A stretch of DNA of 64,000 bases from Gymnogyps californianus (Eukaryota > Chordata > Aves > Accipitriformes > Cathartidae), in contig NC_059478.1 of NCBI RefSeq assembly GCF_018139145.2, positions 33,769,001-33,833,000 on the forward strand, given 5' to 3'. Below are positions 9,241 to 42,960 of the stretch, in pieces; positions within the stretch are counted from its first letter, which is position 1, and each line of letters begins with the position of its first letter. The notes under the pieces were generated by a model. The model ran no database searches, was not told the DNA's origin, and was given only the letters and a program-made list of their open reading frames with translations. A program made the position numbers and the translations under genes.

Positions 9241-12200
9241 CTTCACCGAGCCGGGAATTCGTGCAATTGGCCAAACACTCACGATGCAGTTTTCTTGAGA
9301 GCCAACACTTCTATTCCGGGGACTTTTATTGAATTACGTTTGACTAGTCCTAAAACATTAAGCGTTATGTACTTAAAAGATACAGAGCATAGGTATTACA
9401 TCCACAGAAAGTATTTTAGTCAGTGAATGTTCAATGTAGCAGGTAGAGATGAACTTAGCACGTCTTCCAGACTGAACCGGGAACAGGCTCTTCAGCCATA
9501 AAATGCACTTAACAGTCTATTTAATAGTGGCGAGGTCCTTGAAAATGCAATATCCATGCTAATCTTGCCTTTTTCTAAATCAGAAATGAAAAATAGGTCA
9601 GTAAGGTAGAACCTTCCCCTTCCATTTAAAACGTGACATTTAATCTCTTTAAATAACTAAGTAAACTTTATTAATTCAGGATTTGGTAAGCAAGCTGAGA
9701 AAGTGGGCACTTCGCAACTTTATTAAGACGGCAAAATGTGCGAGGGAGCGTCCTTGAACTCCAGGTTCAATAAAATCCCCGTTTCCTTGAGCTTTAGCAA
9801 AACGGGAAAAGCCGGGACACGCGAAAACCGCTCAGCCTCTCCTCTCCGTTAAGGGATAAAACATCTCGCCCTGTTTTACGGAGGGCTCGGAGCATCCTCC
9901 GGGCGCGGAGGCAGGAGCCCTCCCGGCAGGGCTTCCCCGGGGCGGGCGGGGGGAAGCTCCGCCGTCCCCCAGCGCCCACCCCGCCCCGGCACTGCCCTGC
10001 TCCGAGAATGGCAGGAATTTAAGAAAACAAACCCCAAACCTTCAAGCCTTTCTAATTACTTTACGAAGTGCTGGTATTTCGGGGGGGGGGGGGGGGGGGA
10101 GGAAAAACAAAAAGCAGTCTCCCTGCAGGTTATGGTAGTGGTTTCAAACACGTTTATTTCTCTTGCTGGGGAAATGAAGATGCGAAAGAGTGGTGGCTGC
10201 AACGGTCTGTCAGCCGAGGGCTTTCACAGCCCGGCTGTCTGCCCCCACTCGCACCTACCGCCTCCCCCAGCCTGACAAACGGGCCCGCTAAATTCCGGGC
10301 GATTTTATAGTGTGGGGAACCCGGGAAAAGGTCAGACGGTGAATCTGCAATTGAAAACGTCTCTGGAGTTGGTTTCCTCGCTCGCTCCTGCATCACGGCT
10401 CAGCTCAGAAACTAAATCCTAGATGAGTTGGAAAGCAACTTTTTATAGCCGCAGCCTCTCCCAGGACTGCCTTCCTCCCTCCCGCCCGCCCTAGGAAAGA
10501 CTTTCCCATTATTCTTGACCGCGTTTCACTCCAGATTTATGGAATACCCGGGAGATATTTGCCTTACCACCGCTCGGCTTTCCATCAACCCTACGAGGCG
10601 GGGTGGAGGAGAAGAGCCAGCAGACCTGCTGAAGCCTCCCGAGAACGCCAAGGGTTAAGAAAAGCCGTTTATCTGCTCATTATCGGTTTCTCCTTACTAC
10701 CGAGAACCAAAACCAAGCCCCGCTTGTCTACTACCCCGCGGTATCAATGTGTCCTTAATGCCTTTTCCAGTCATTGATCTGGTCAAAGTCACCGCAGAAA
10801 TACTAGTGACAGAGACTCAATTCCAGGCGACGTGACCGATGCAAGTATTTAGAAAGCATTCAATAAAAAAGCTTTCCCGGGGAGTGAATGATTTCACCTT
10901 GCAACAAAGAGTGCTCAGCTAATTGAAATAATGCACTTGAATGTGCAGCCGGGCACTCCTGCTCGCCCGTGCCGGCTCCAGGACCAAATTATCAATAAAT
11001 CGCAAGGTAAAACCTAAAAACTCTTTTTTTTTTGCAGTAAGAGCCCATAGACAGTGCTCTCAGACTTGGGGGCGGCTTAGTACTGCTGTGCTGTGTTCTC
11101 AGGCCTCGCAGTTCAGGAGTGGGCTTTAGGGAATTCCGGGCGTGGAAAATCCTGGAGGGAAGAGGAGAAGGAAAGGAGAGAAGGGCTGGGAGAGGAGAAA
11201 TTGCCATAGGAACCTGCCCTGGTGATTCTCCCCCAGGCTTCGGCTTGCATCGCGCATTTTCAGTGTCATATACCAGGTTCGGGAGGCGTAACTCTTCCCG
11301 TCTTCTAATTTACTTTGTAGTTGACAGATTTTTAGGACTATGCTTATTTTACAGATTTGCCATCTCCAGGCATCCCTTAGGATCTTATTAATATCCTCAA
11401 ATGGAAGCATTTTACTTCGCAGCAATAACGAGTGATTAAGATTTAGGTAAAATATGTAAAATTTGATGATCATAATCTGCCATTTTCAACAGGATTCATG
11501 GCTCCAAACACCTTGACAGGCCAGCAGACTAGTGTGATTTTTACGTTTACCTGTGTAAGGCCACAAACTCCCAGTCTCTTCATACCGTCCTGCTTGAGGT
11601 AACACTCCCAAGTGACAGTTGCTGACAATGCTGAAATTACGGCAGGCGTAAGAGGGACCAGGATGTCCAAGTAATTGGCACTCAACTGAAAAATGGTTGG
11701 GACAGCAGAAATTAGTATTCTGTATGTTATCGCACTGGAAGAACTTCAAGGAAGAAAAGCCATCTCTGGTGGTATGTAATACTGTACGTTGCCTAATGTT
11801 TATATATTTTGAAAAGAACCTGCACATGTAAAAAAAAAAAAAATCTATGAAGAACTTTGTTTTCCTATCATCTCTGGTTACTTTAACGTTTCTATTATAA
11901 GTGATCAGATACTTCTTGACCATACTTCCATTTTGTGGCAGTTGGGTTTAAATCCTTTACAATTTTTAGTCCTGGGATTCCAGTCCAAGGCGAGAGCACC
12001 GCTGGCAGTTCATCTGGAAGGTCTGGCCACGAAAACCTCAGTATGTGGTGTTAGTTGTAAAAATAATCAGTGTTCTACTAAATTTCATATCCTGACCTCA
12101 GTTAGACACACAACCAGAAGGAAAACACACCAATCTAAAGAAAAACAGAGACCGTACTTTTAAATATCGGTAAGGGTTGTATAAAGATGATCTAGGATCG

Positions 12201-12640
12201 TTTATGTTATGCTATGATGTACTTTGTCAAGACCTTAAAGAGAATCAAAGAGGGTAAATCTGAAAGGTTGTAAAAGAGAGGCCTATGGTGCCCAAGACCT
12301 TTCTTCTTCTCGTTGGTTCCTAGATATTGTCTCCCAGACATAAAGGCTGAGGAGCTGCTTCCCAGCTCTCTGGCGTGGTTGAAGAACAAGTCTTCTAGCT
12401 GCTCCCTTCCTTCTGCAAAAAACAAACAAAAAACCAAACAACCAACCACTTAGATTCGTTGCCTGAATAAAAAGGCAGTCTTCCCGTGTGTCAAGACTAT
12501 GCTTTTCACCAATAACACCCACTATTACATTTTCCCACTTCCCTTAACTGCTGCAGTCGAGACGTAAGCACTACCTGTGCCATGAAGGGATGCATGTGAG
12601 CAGGGTGAAAAAAAAAGCATCCACTTGTGACAGCACCAGC
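9241..12640. other. Intergenic, FOXD3 to ALG6 promoter
   Basis: No protein gene is supported. The region is mostly AT-rich with motif-dense patches, notably 9255-9360 (ACTTTTATTGAATTACG) and 10840-10945. A G19 homopolymer occupies 10081-10099. Neural crest enhancers of FOXD3 are known to lie at a distance from the gene in chick; whether any lie here cannot be told. Confidence 0.45.
10855..10945. promoter_or_regulatory. Candidate SOX/homeodomain enhancer core
   Basis: CAATAAAA (HOX/CDX-like, 10861-10868), AACAAAG (SOX, 10903-10909) and TAATTGAAATAATGCA (homeodomain/POU-like, 10920-10935) lie within 80 bases. Clusters of this kind mark neural and neural crest enhancers; activity is inferred only. 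Confidence 0.3.
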
Positions 12641-12649
12641 CGGGGTAAA

Positions 12650-13400
12650 ACCGAGCCCGGGGCAGGCCGGCCAGCGCAGACTAGGCCCGTGCGCGGGGCT
12701 AGCACCGTTACCACAGCGGCTGAGCACCAAGCAGCGCTGCCGCCTCTCCTGAGGTAAAGCTGCTTGTCCAGCCGCCGTTCCCAGATTCCCCCACACCTCC
12801 GAGGCGGACCAGGGGCCGCCGGCTCGCTCTTACCCGCCCGCCCCAGCCCACACCGCCCCGGCAGGCCCGGTCCCCGGGCAGCACCACAGCCCCAACGACA
12901 ACCGCCACCCGATGGCGGCAGCCGCCGCCGCCCGCCGCCCCTTCGCGGGCGGGGCCGCGCAGGCGCAGACCCCACCCCCACTCCCACGCATGCGCGCTGC
13001 GCCGCCTGCGCCGCCTTGGGGGCGCGCGCGCGCGCCGGCCGGCGGAGGCCGGAAGCCGCTTCGAACGCGGAAGCGCGTGCGCGCTGGTTGTGTCCAGTAA
13101 GGAGCCGCGGGCTCGCGGCAGTTAGTGGCGGGAAGGACCGGACCGGACCGGACCGGACCGGGAGGGTTTGCTGCCGCGCTGCAGCCCGCGCCCTCAGGGC
13201 TCGGTGCGGCTGCCGCGTTCCCGCTGTCGTGCCCCGCGGGGCCGGGACGAGGAGCCTCGCCGGTGTTAGTGCGCGGGGCGGGTGTACTGCGCCTCCCCTC
13301 CGTCGCTTCCCTGGGGTGCTGGGCGGCGGTTGGAGGGGCTGAGGGGAGGGGGTCGCCCGGAGCGGGGCGGGAGTGAGGTGAGGGGAGGCGCGGTGCCCGC
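12650..13400 (+). promoter_or_regulatory. ALG6: ALG6 CpG-island promoter (exon 1 within)
   Basis: A CpG island of about 750 bases stands in AT-richer DNA. It contains YY1-like GATGGCGGC (12911-12919), NRF1-like GCGCAGGCGC (12957-12966) and GCATGCGC (12988-12995), an alternating GC run (13023-13036) and an ETS site CCGGAAG (13049-13055). There is no TATA box. These are hallmarks of a housekeeping promoter, as expected for ALG6, whose first exon is noncoding in mammals. Exon 1 could end at the donor-like GAG|GTGAGG (13378) or at AAG|GTAAGA (13881); this cannot be decided here. Divergent transcription to the left is possible. Confidence 0.65.
13135..13159. repeat. GGACC pentamer x5
   Basis: Five perfect tandem GGACC units lie in the probable ALG6 first exon or 5' UTR region of the CpG island. 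Length polymorphism is likely at such a site. Confidence 0.9.
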
Positions 13401-16284
13401 TGGCGGGTGAGGGCCTCTCGGCTGGGTTAGCAGGGAGGCCCGAGCGCAAGTCCCTCTGCAACAGCTCACCCTCGTGTCTCTGAGGAGGCTGGGGGTAGAG
13501 GGGGGATAAATGAGGAAATTTGAGAAATAAATACGTCTCCTGACAAGGAGTCGGGGAACAGTAGGCTTATAGAACGGGTATTCCACAAATGACAATTTAG
13601 TGTTTGCATTTTTGAGGAAGGAAAGGATGCTGTTGAGCTGCGTGCTGACATCTCTTTTAAAACGATGAGTTGTATTAAGGGTTGTGCATCTGTGACTGAG
13701 TTCTGTAAGTTTCCCTTTGGCAAGGAGTGGGTGGTTTGTATCGGTGCTATTTATCTGAATCTTCATAGTAGGCAGTGTGGACGGATAGTGTTTTTTTGGA
13801 GCTGTGATTTTCACCTTATGCTTATGGGTGGCATCTCGCTTGAGAGACCCTCTAGTGTTGCTCATCCAGGTAGGCAGAAGGTAAGAAGTTTGAGACTCGC
13901 CAAACCAGCTTTATCATCCCCTGAAAAGTCTTATTTGTTTAACATTGTTACCCATGGGATAGCAAAAATTAGAGATGTGTGCTTTAGAATCTAATAAAAG
14001 CATGGCTTTTGTTTCAGGAGGTATGGAATAATTATTAAAGATGAAAAAGAAGTAGGAAAGAATATTTTAAGAACCACTTTTGAGAGGAGAGAAAGAAGGA
14101 ACTCAATACCCCAGAAAATGACAGTTACTCCAAACATAGGGAATGGCAGAAGTAAATGAGAGGAACAGAGATGGGGGAGTCCATCTGTAGGTGAGACTGG
14201 CATTACGTAGGAATTAAGAAGGTATAATTAATTAACAGTTGTTCTAGCTGGAGATGGGAAGGGCAGATGTGAGTATTTTATAGAAGGGAAAGGCCAGGCT
14301 TGTGACACTGGATTTTGGAAGTCATATAGGACTCTGGTCTTATTGGACCCAAGTTTAGGAGGCACAAGAGTTCACTTAGAGTAAAATGATCTACAGAGTC
14401 GACCTCAGTATCTTTTTAGATAAATGTGCCTACCCTGTGGTTTAGGCACAGGTGTAGCATCGAAAGCATGCAAATATCAGTGTTCACGTTTCTACCTATA
14501 GATGGTGATCTACTGCTGTCATAGATTTATATTGTTAAAGTAACTTTTTTTTCCCTTGGTGGTGGTGTTGGGTCATACCTTTCTGTGAATAGTAAATAAA
14601 TATGGATTTACTTTGAGCAGAATAACCTAAACATGTCTTAGATGTTGCTTGTCTGTTACTACAACAGCAGTTCAGTACTGCTGCTGTGTGGGATTTTTTT
14701 GGTTGCTTTTTTTTGGCAGTGGCAAGTGTATTAAACTCACTTAAATCGAATGATGCCTCTTCTGCAAGGAGAGTCTTCGGCAGTTGTACCTAGGCTCATC
14801 CACTCTTCTGTAATGTATCTGTTGCTGACTGTGGAGGGAATGATGCTCCTGCTGCTGATTTGGCAGAAGTACAGCCTTTGGATTTACTGCTGTCTCTCAC
14901 TGTCAAGGCTGGAGTAGTTTCTTCTTCAGTTTTCTTCCTAACTCAGACTAAAATATTTCTGATTCTCTGGGTCAAAGTTTGCATATTCTATAGTTAGTGG
15001 TTTTTCTTGCATAGGGCAACATCATTACTTTCCTATTCCTTGATTTCTGAGTTTGATGAATATGGCCTTTAATTTGACAGATCTAGCAATGTTTCTTATT
15101 GTTACTGGATTCTTAGTATGGTCAAGCAAGCTTGGGTGGGAGATCAGTCCTCCTGCCTTTTTGGGTAGAAGACTGGAGAAGATCTCTTGAGCCTGGTAGG
15201 TTTCATCCGGTGTGCTCTCTAGGGAGAGGTTGCTGATGGATAGTGTGCTTATGCTTGCGAAGGGAGAGGAAGAATTTCAAGCCCCTTTTTGAATATTGGG
15301 GAGACTGAAATAAGATTCAGATCAGGGATTTTTCATCATTAATGCCAGATGTTTGCATTCCTAGGTCAGCAGTATGCATTTAATTTTTTGATTATGTACT
15401 GGCTCGTGACTGTATTCCTGTGGAATTAGAACACGTGATACAGAGGTTATGATGGGCTCTGTGATTTTTATAATGGCTGCAGGAGAACAGACAATACCTG
15501 GTCCAGCATAAGACCCGTCAGTACACAGTTAACTTTTAAATCATTTTTTAATATGTTTAAACCGGCAGACAAGCCTATACCAGATCTGCATTTTGCATAA
15601 TTTGGCTGTAGTGTTCTTAATCAAGAAAATAAGTGGCATTAACTTAATACTGGGACATTTACTCACTTTTTAAAACGGTATGCTTGTTAACAATAAATTT
15701 TTTTTTTATAGTGAGTTTTTAATTTAGGAATTTTTATAGACTTCTTTGAAGAGGTTTTCTTGTTCAGTGGCAAATACTAGTTTGTGAGCTACTTAACATA
15801 CATGGTTGGCATTGAGTATTTTGACTACAACTACAATCTTCTTTGCTGGTCTCTTGTGGAATCTTCTCTTGTCACAGGCAAAACATGCTACATGTTTGCA
15901 TAACAAACTGTGTGGAGCTTATTAAGGTGATGCTTAAGTATGTACGTGTATGTACAGCATAGTGTTGATCTGGTATCTGAATTCTCTTAAGTGGTTTGAA
16001 ATCTTTTACCCTTGTTCTTGCTGTTGTTTTTATGCATTTTCTCAAATGCCTGTTCAGCTTCTAGCTCAGAAATGGGAAAAATTGCTTCTGGGCAGCATTT
16101 GGCTTCATGGTTAGAAATTCTCCAGTACTGAAAACCCCTCCTGATTGCAGCATGCTTCCAGACGCAAGATAGTAACAGAATGCTTCTGGGTGGGGAGAAA
16201 ACTGGGACGGTCAGTAGTGCCGTTAAATGCCTAAGGAACAAAAACATGGACAGTATTGTAGCAATGTTTATGGTGTTTTTTCAG
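13400..16284 (+). other. ALG6: ALG6 intron 1 (noncoding)
   Basis: Between the CpG island and the first coding exon there is no supported coding sequence. The intron ends with the acceptor TTTTTTCAG at 16276-16284. Its 5' boundary is unresolved. Confidence 0.5.
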
Positions 16285-16314
16285 GTACCTTTTGGCTTGT
16301 TACAAAGACCAGCT

Positions 16315-36987
<20,673 letters not shown>

Positions 36988-37256
36988 TCAGCCTGTGAAG
37001 ATCAAGGACTTAAACTGTGAAAGGACAGAGTATTTTCAGTGAACGGTGTCTGGCATTGCAGGTAAACCTGTTTGTGATGTATGACAATTCCTGTAACCTG
37101 ATGAAAGTCAGGAAACACATTATGCATATTTAACCACAAAATAATCAAAGACTCTTTTAAAGGAGAAGTATTTTGAAGAGCACTTGGAAACGTGGTTTGG
37201 TGTGTTTTCTTCAGAAGTGTAATACTTTTGTTACCATTTGTAAACTCAAAATACCT

Positions 37257-37262
37257 AATAAA
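37257..37262 (+). terminator. ALG6: ALG6 poly(A) signal
   Basis: AATAAA, 270 bases after the ALG6 stop codon, is the first canonical hexamer downstream. Further AATAAA copies (for example 38108-38113) could give longer transcripts. Confidence 0.5.
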
Positions 37263-38342
37263 GGACCAAATTTTGAATTAATGCTAAAATACCCTGGCTG
37301 TATTAGCAAACCAGCAAACTGTTTTGTTAGCATTAAGTTTACACGTTTCCCAGCACAAAAAGCATAAGCAAGTGATGTAGCGCAGGTTAAGTAGAAACTC
37401 TTGACTGGTAGCTCTTAAGTTGCCTTGCTGAATTGTTTTAGGACATAAACCCTCTTGTGTAGTCAGCCACTGTCCTCCGTCATCGTTTCACAGAACACGC
37501 TGCAGTCCGTCCAGGCTGTTGCAGGAGGCTGTGGATCGGTGGGAGGCACTCTCCGGGCGCTGTGACCTAAGCAGAGCGCTTGGGTCTTCAGCTGATGTCG
37601 TAGGGGAGAAAACTCAGCCTTCCAGCAGCGTTGCTGGCCGGAGATCTGTACGCTCAGTCACAAGATGGACCCAAGTTCTGTAGCGCATCAGGACAGCAGT
37701 TCTGTAGCAGCTTCAGTTCACCCATCGGCTTTTGGTTTTCCTGCGTTATGTGGCATTTTCCACAATACCAATACTTTCAGAATGCTGAAGAATAGCGTAA
37801 GGCGGAGAGACGCACCACAGTTAGCGCTGGGCGCAGGAGGTAGAGGCTGTGATGTTTGGAAAGGGGAAGGTTCTTGCGTATGCAGCGGGTTGGAGTACAT
37901 TTCTTCCTTCGCCGTAGGTCAGCAGCTATGATTTGGTTTTAACGCTAATGTAGTCTCATGACTCTCAACGACCGTTTCTAACAGGACTGAAAAGCCAAAA
38001 GATCTTGGTTCTACTGAAATAAAAGCTGAGGTCCTGCAGTGCAGTTTGAAAGCAGGTACTAGGCTCTTCAGGAAAAAAAAAAACCAAACCAAAAAAAAAA
38101 CCCCCACAATAAAACCCACCCCTTATTGCACAGCAATTTGCAGATGTAAACTGAACTAAACTCTACAATTTCTCCCTCTGCACAGTGCGGCCTCCAATGC
38201 CAATAGTTCAGAGAATACAAATTGATTGAATGATCATATACGTAACAAAGCATGTAGTAAGAAAATAAATCGTAAAGCAATTCATGGTAGTATAGTTTAA
38301 TTAGGAGTCAGTCTATCCTTTTTCTTCATTCTGCTCTGACAC

Positions 38343-38386
38343 TATATATATGTATGTATGTACATATATATATATATATATATATA
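38343..38386. repeat. TA/TATG microsatellite
   Basis: Alternating TA with TATG interruptions, about 44 bases, then an A run. Confidence 0.9.
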
Positions 38387-41165
38387 AAAAAAGCAAACCC
38401 ATCCTTGTTTAAAGGCTTCTCCCCTGACCTCACTGGGCTCTGTCACATACCAGCCTGTCATTGACATTAGCGCGTTCTGGGGCTGTCTCCGCAGCATCGG
38501 CTGTGAGTGTGTGAATCAGCTGTTCTGGGGACTTCCAACTGTGTCAGTTATGAATACTGTAAATGAAGCGTCTACAAGCGGAGTGTATTTATTCAGTTTT
38601 TCCAGCTTTATTTGTTGTGGAAAAAGTAACCGCAGCCAACATTATACCCATGGCAGCTAAGACAAAGTAAAAAAGATGCTCTTGAGTAGTAATTGTAACG
38701 TTATTGGGGGTGACTACTTTAGCAATTTACCTACGCTGTAACAGTTCACTATAAAGCAACAAAACTTAAATATTTTCACAAGTATTTAGAATTTTTCTGA
38801 GGGTGTGACTAATCACAGCATGCAAGAGCTCTGCCCACAGCTCGGCCTTTCTTTTCAGAAGTGTAGGCTGAGTGGCATTGATGTGTATCAGGACGCATAA
38901 ATAGGAATCTTTGTCTCCAGAGGCTGCGAAAGCTAAAAACCCCAGCATTCCCCCCAAGCACGGCCAGGTGAAAGACTGCCAAATGTTCTGGCAGCCTGAA
39001 GGACGTCTACTTCCAATGCAGTAACATGTGAAACAGCAAATGAAGATGGGAGGAAGCAGAAGGACTTCAGGTTCCAATGAGCCTGGTCTCTTGTGTTCCT
39101 CACGAGATCCTGGTGCAATCCTTCCCCCCCATACAAAAACATTAGTTTTGAGTGTATCTCTTTTCTTTGTCCTTGAGATGGCCTCCAGGGGTGATAAAGT
39201 GAGAGTCATACGATCCACCTTGTGTGGAACTGGAAATGGTTCTTAACAGACCCAGCTGTTTCTGAAAGGCAAAAGCCGAGTACAGCAAGAGGTCAAAGAA
39301 ACAGTAACTGCTTAAATAGCCAAGGCATGTATGAGGAGTATTTGCAGCAGAATCTGAGTATATAACTTTGTATTCCCCTAAAAAATGATTAAATACCGAA
39401 TTTCATGATATTTAATAATTGCCACGGTATAAGTTATGGCTGTAACTTGTTGTTGTCCATCATCACTGCTGTTATTTTCTGTAAAAGTTTTATTTTGTTC
39501 TTGTAAGGCTACACAGAACAGCTTGATTTAGACTGGCATGCAGTTCATTTACAGACTCTCGTCAGATCAATAATTATTTCATTTCCAGCTACAGAGGTTA
39601 CAATCAGGTTATATAAACTATTGCTGGTTCAGGCTAACCTTCTGTTATCACACGAAGCAATCAGCTGGTGTATCTTGCGGATACAACAAAAAACCAACAG
39701 CGTAGAAAGCTGAAATGAGAATGGTGTAGAAGGTAAAACTGGCACAATTCCCTTCAAACAATTACTAACTTTTTTTTTTCCAGTCAGACTGCACAGTGCA
39801 AAAAACATTTTTATTCATTAAAACCTCCCGAAGCTTGAGTGCGTACGTGTTTAACCACAAACCGGAGCACATTTATCATTTTGGGTCTCAGAATTTTAGC
39901 TGTAAAAAGCCGTTTATCTGTTTGAGTACCAGTACTTTGCAGTGGGAGAAAGGACAGTCAACGGTGTGTGTGTAGGTTGGGCTTTCTGGAAAAAAAAAAA
40001 ATTGAATCATTCTACTGTACTCTTTCAAGATGAGAGAGGCTGCACCTTACTCAATGATTTGAGACGCAGGGTATGCACTAGGTTGGAGAGGTGGTTTTGA
40101 GGATAATGAAAAAGAGAAGAAACTGTTTTATAACAACTCTCCCCATATATCATTAAATACCAAGACTAAACTAAAACGTTAACCTAAAAAGCAAATGTTA
40201 TTAGAGCCGTGTGTTTTAACACTGTGGGCCTGATGCCGATGATACCTTTATATAGCGTGGCTTGGGCTGAGTTTAGAGGAAACGTCTTTGTAGATGACAG
40301 GTATGTCCCCAACTGCGGCAGGCACCGACAGGGAAATTGGCGTTTGTAAACAGCTGAAACATGTCCAGCACTGGGCGTACTTCCTTGCCCGACAGAGCTT
40401 CCTCTGCCTTTTGAGCCCAATCGTCATTAGCAGAAGAGGTAAATTTTTAGGCAGGCTGTTGCAAAACTTGATGCATTAATTTAAATCACGTTTTGCTAGC
40501 TTTAGGGGGGGGATGATGAATTGATGAAAAGAGCGTGCGCACGCCCCCCCCCCGCCCCCCCCCGGCAGGAAGGAACCGCTTCCCACGGGGGCCTGGGAGC
40601 CAGAGTTCAGCTTTTAGCAGGGTTTTCTCTCCCCCAGTTCTTGGAGGAAGGGTCACTGTCGGGCTGGGGGGGGGGGCTTGGGTGGTTTTTTTTAAAAAAC
40701 AAGGCAGCATAATTCTCTATTTGCAGTAAGAACACACGGAAAATGTAGTTTTATTTTCCACGCAGCAGCAAACCTAAATCAGCATTTTGTACACACGCTT
40801 GCATAAGCCAACCATGATGTATTATTTACATTGAGATTATCTGGTTGTGCACATTGTTAAGTTTAAACAGATGCCAGAAATTTTATCTAGATGTGCACCT
40901 GCCTAGCGCAATGAGCAATCCCGAACTGGTATTTGCTGGGGAGATAGGTTTACACTCATTTCTTCTCTCCTTTTAAGTACAGTCAAGCAGATGTAGAACT
41001 TTGGGTTGCTGTGGAATGCATTTTTCACATAATGCCTGTGTGGAGATAAGGAATGACTAAAATAAATAGCAATTAGACAACAGCATCGTCGTTCATGTGA
41101 TCTGCTCAGAATCAGATGTCTGTCCTACGTCCAGGGCTAGCCTCACTGCCTAAAAAATACACGCG

Positions 41166-41180
41166 CACACACACACACAC
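41166..41180. repeat. CA dinucleotide repeat
   Basis: A short (CA)n run of 7 units preceded by ACGCG. Confidence 0.85.
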
Positions 41181-42898
41181 ATCCTAAGGCAACGCAGGGC
41201 AACAGATGGTCTCCCTTGAACTGCAGTAATGTTTTAAGATGTTTTAAGGAAACGCTGTACTTTTTAGCTGTAGAAAAAGCTGAGAAATAATTGCTAAAAG
41301 ATCATTTAGCTATCAATCACAGCTATTTTTTTTTAAACAATAAGAAAGCAAAGGGCTTTACAGCGTTGGTCACACTTGGGAAGGGGTAGAGAGAACCAGA
41401 AAAAGTGAATGTGTCTTTTTTTGGACATAAGGTGCAAAACCAATATTCCCTGACTAGCCAATACTATCCATGGACGTAAACTAATAGTAGAGACATGAGC
41501 GCTCTCTGAGCTAACTTTGAAGTGAAGCCTTGTAGTTGTCAGCATGAGTTTCCTTCAAGCTAATAAACCAGTGTAAGACTGAAACTGGTTATTGTACCAT
41601 AGAACGGTCTCTCTCTGCATTCTGTAGGACTCAGAAATTATGCTGAGCGGAGAAAATGAGCTGCTAAACAGGGTGCTCCTCTGCTCTCCCGCACTGGTTT
41701 CCATCCCTCGCTTGCTCTGCCTTTGGTGCTGGTTTGGAAGGAGTAAGGAGTAGAAAGAGTCTCTGGCATAAGCAGCTAAGTATTAGGGTAACATTAGCTT
41801 GTGGACAAGCAGGGTTTTAAAGTTGTTGTTTTTTTTTTTTGCTGCTCAGTTCCTTGTGATTACAAAATAAAATTTAACCTTCACTGAGAAGCAAAATGCA
41901 TGTGTCTGCGCTCAGCCCTGCACTCAGTTACACACCTTGTAAAACCTGTGGATCTACTTTTCCATATTACTCAGTTACAAGAATTAGAATAACTTTCCAA
42001 AGGAGAGGTGTTCTCACCCTATACAGGGAATTGATATCCTCTGCAGATACTCTCATCTTTAGAGACTTCTTTGCCTCACGAGACTTTATGAAACATGTGA
42101 GCAGCCAGTTTTCTCATGCACAGGTAACAGGTCCATTGCTAACTGGGCTTTTCGTTACGACGCCGGAACAAAGACAAGTAGCCGAAGGAGGAAGAATTTA
42201 AAAACCCACAAAACATGTCTGGAGGTGTCTGTTAGTATATCGTTTTATGCTTTCTGCTCTGGGAAGGCTAAGAAAATTGATGTGGTGAATTGAATTGAAT
42301 GTTCACAGAATGAGAGGAGTTGACAACTAGTTTTGCAAAGGACCTATGTGAATTTGCATGTTCGATTACAGCTCTAGATGCTTATGGCCAAAATTGTGAT
42401 AACTGAAATCTGAGGGTGCGCAGGTTCTCCACGCTGTCCCTTCTCTGTACCGCTCCTGTCTGCGTGCTCTATTCCCAGACACTCAAAACCAAACAGGAAT
42501 CAAACCCCACTCCATCTTACTACTGCTGAGCCGCCCCCGCTCAAACCCAGTTGGGACTAATCCACCAGAACAAAATGAAGGAGGGAAGTGTCATCTTACT
42601 GATTAGGAAGTTTATTTGCTGTAACAGCGATTCCCTGTCTTTTTTGCTGGAATGCCTACGGGCCATGACGCAGTGTATTCGCCTGGGATTGCTCCAACCC
42701 CAGCTCAGCGCTCTGCTAAGGCTCAGCTCATATGCAGAATCAGAGTATTGCTAAGGCTGCTCTTCTCAGAGCTTCTGCGTTCACACCGCGCGCTCATGGT
42801 GAGCGTGCGCAGCCAGCCCAGCCTGTCTGAGGTGCACGTGCAGAGACGGAACAGGAGGGCGAGGCGCTCCTGGGGAAGCGGGTGGTTGGAAGTGGGTG

Positions 42899-42960
42899 GC
42901 TGCCGCTGCTGCCGCTGCTGCCGCTGCTGCCGCTGCTGCCGCTGCTGCTGCTGCTGCTGC
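42899..42960. repeat. GCT/GCC triplet repeat
   Basis: The run reads GCTGCC, then four GCTGCTGCC nonamers, then six pure GCT triplets plus GC, about 62 bases. On the minus strand it is a CAG-type repeat. It is in intergenic DNA; the frames that read through it (poly-Gln/Arg or poly-Leu) have no other support as genes. Confidence 0.9.

Noticed and set aside
12571..13461. 296-codon minus-strand frame over the ALG6 promoter
   Set aside because: CpG-island artefact; no domain and it overlaps promoter motifs.
38766..39218. 150-codon minus-strand frame with hydrophobic stretch
   Set aside because: No family recognised, length within chance expectation, no supporting splice or poly(A) context.
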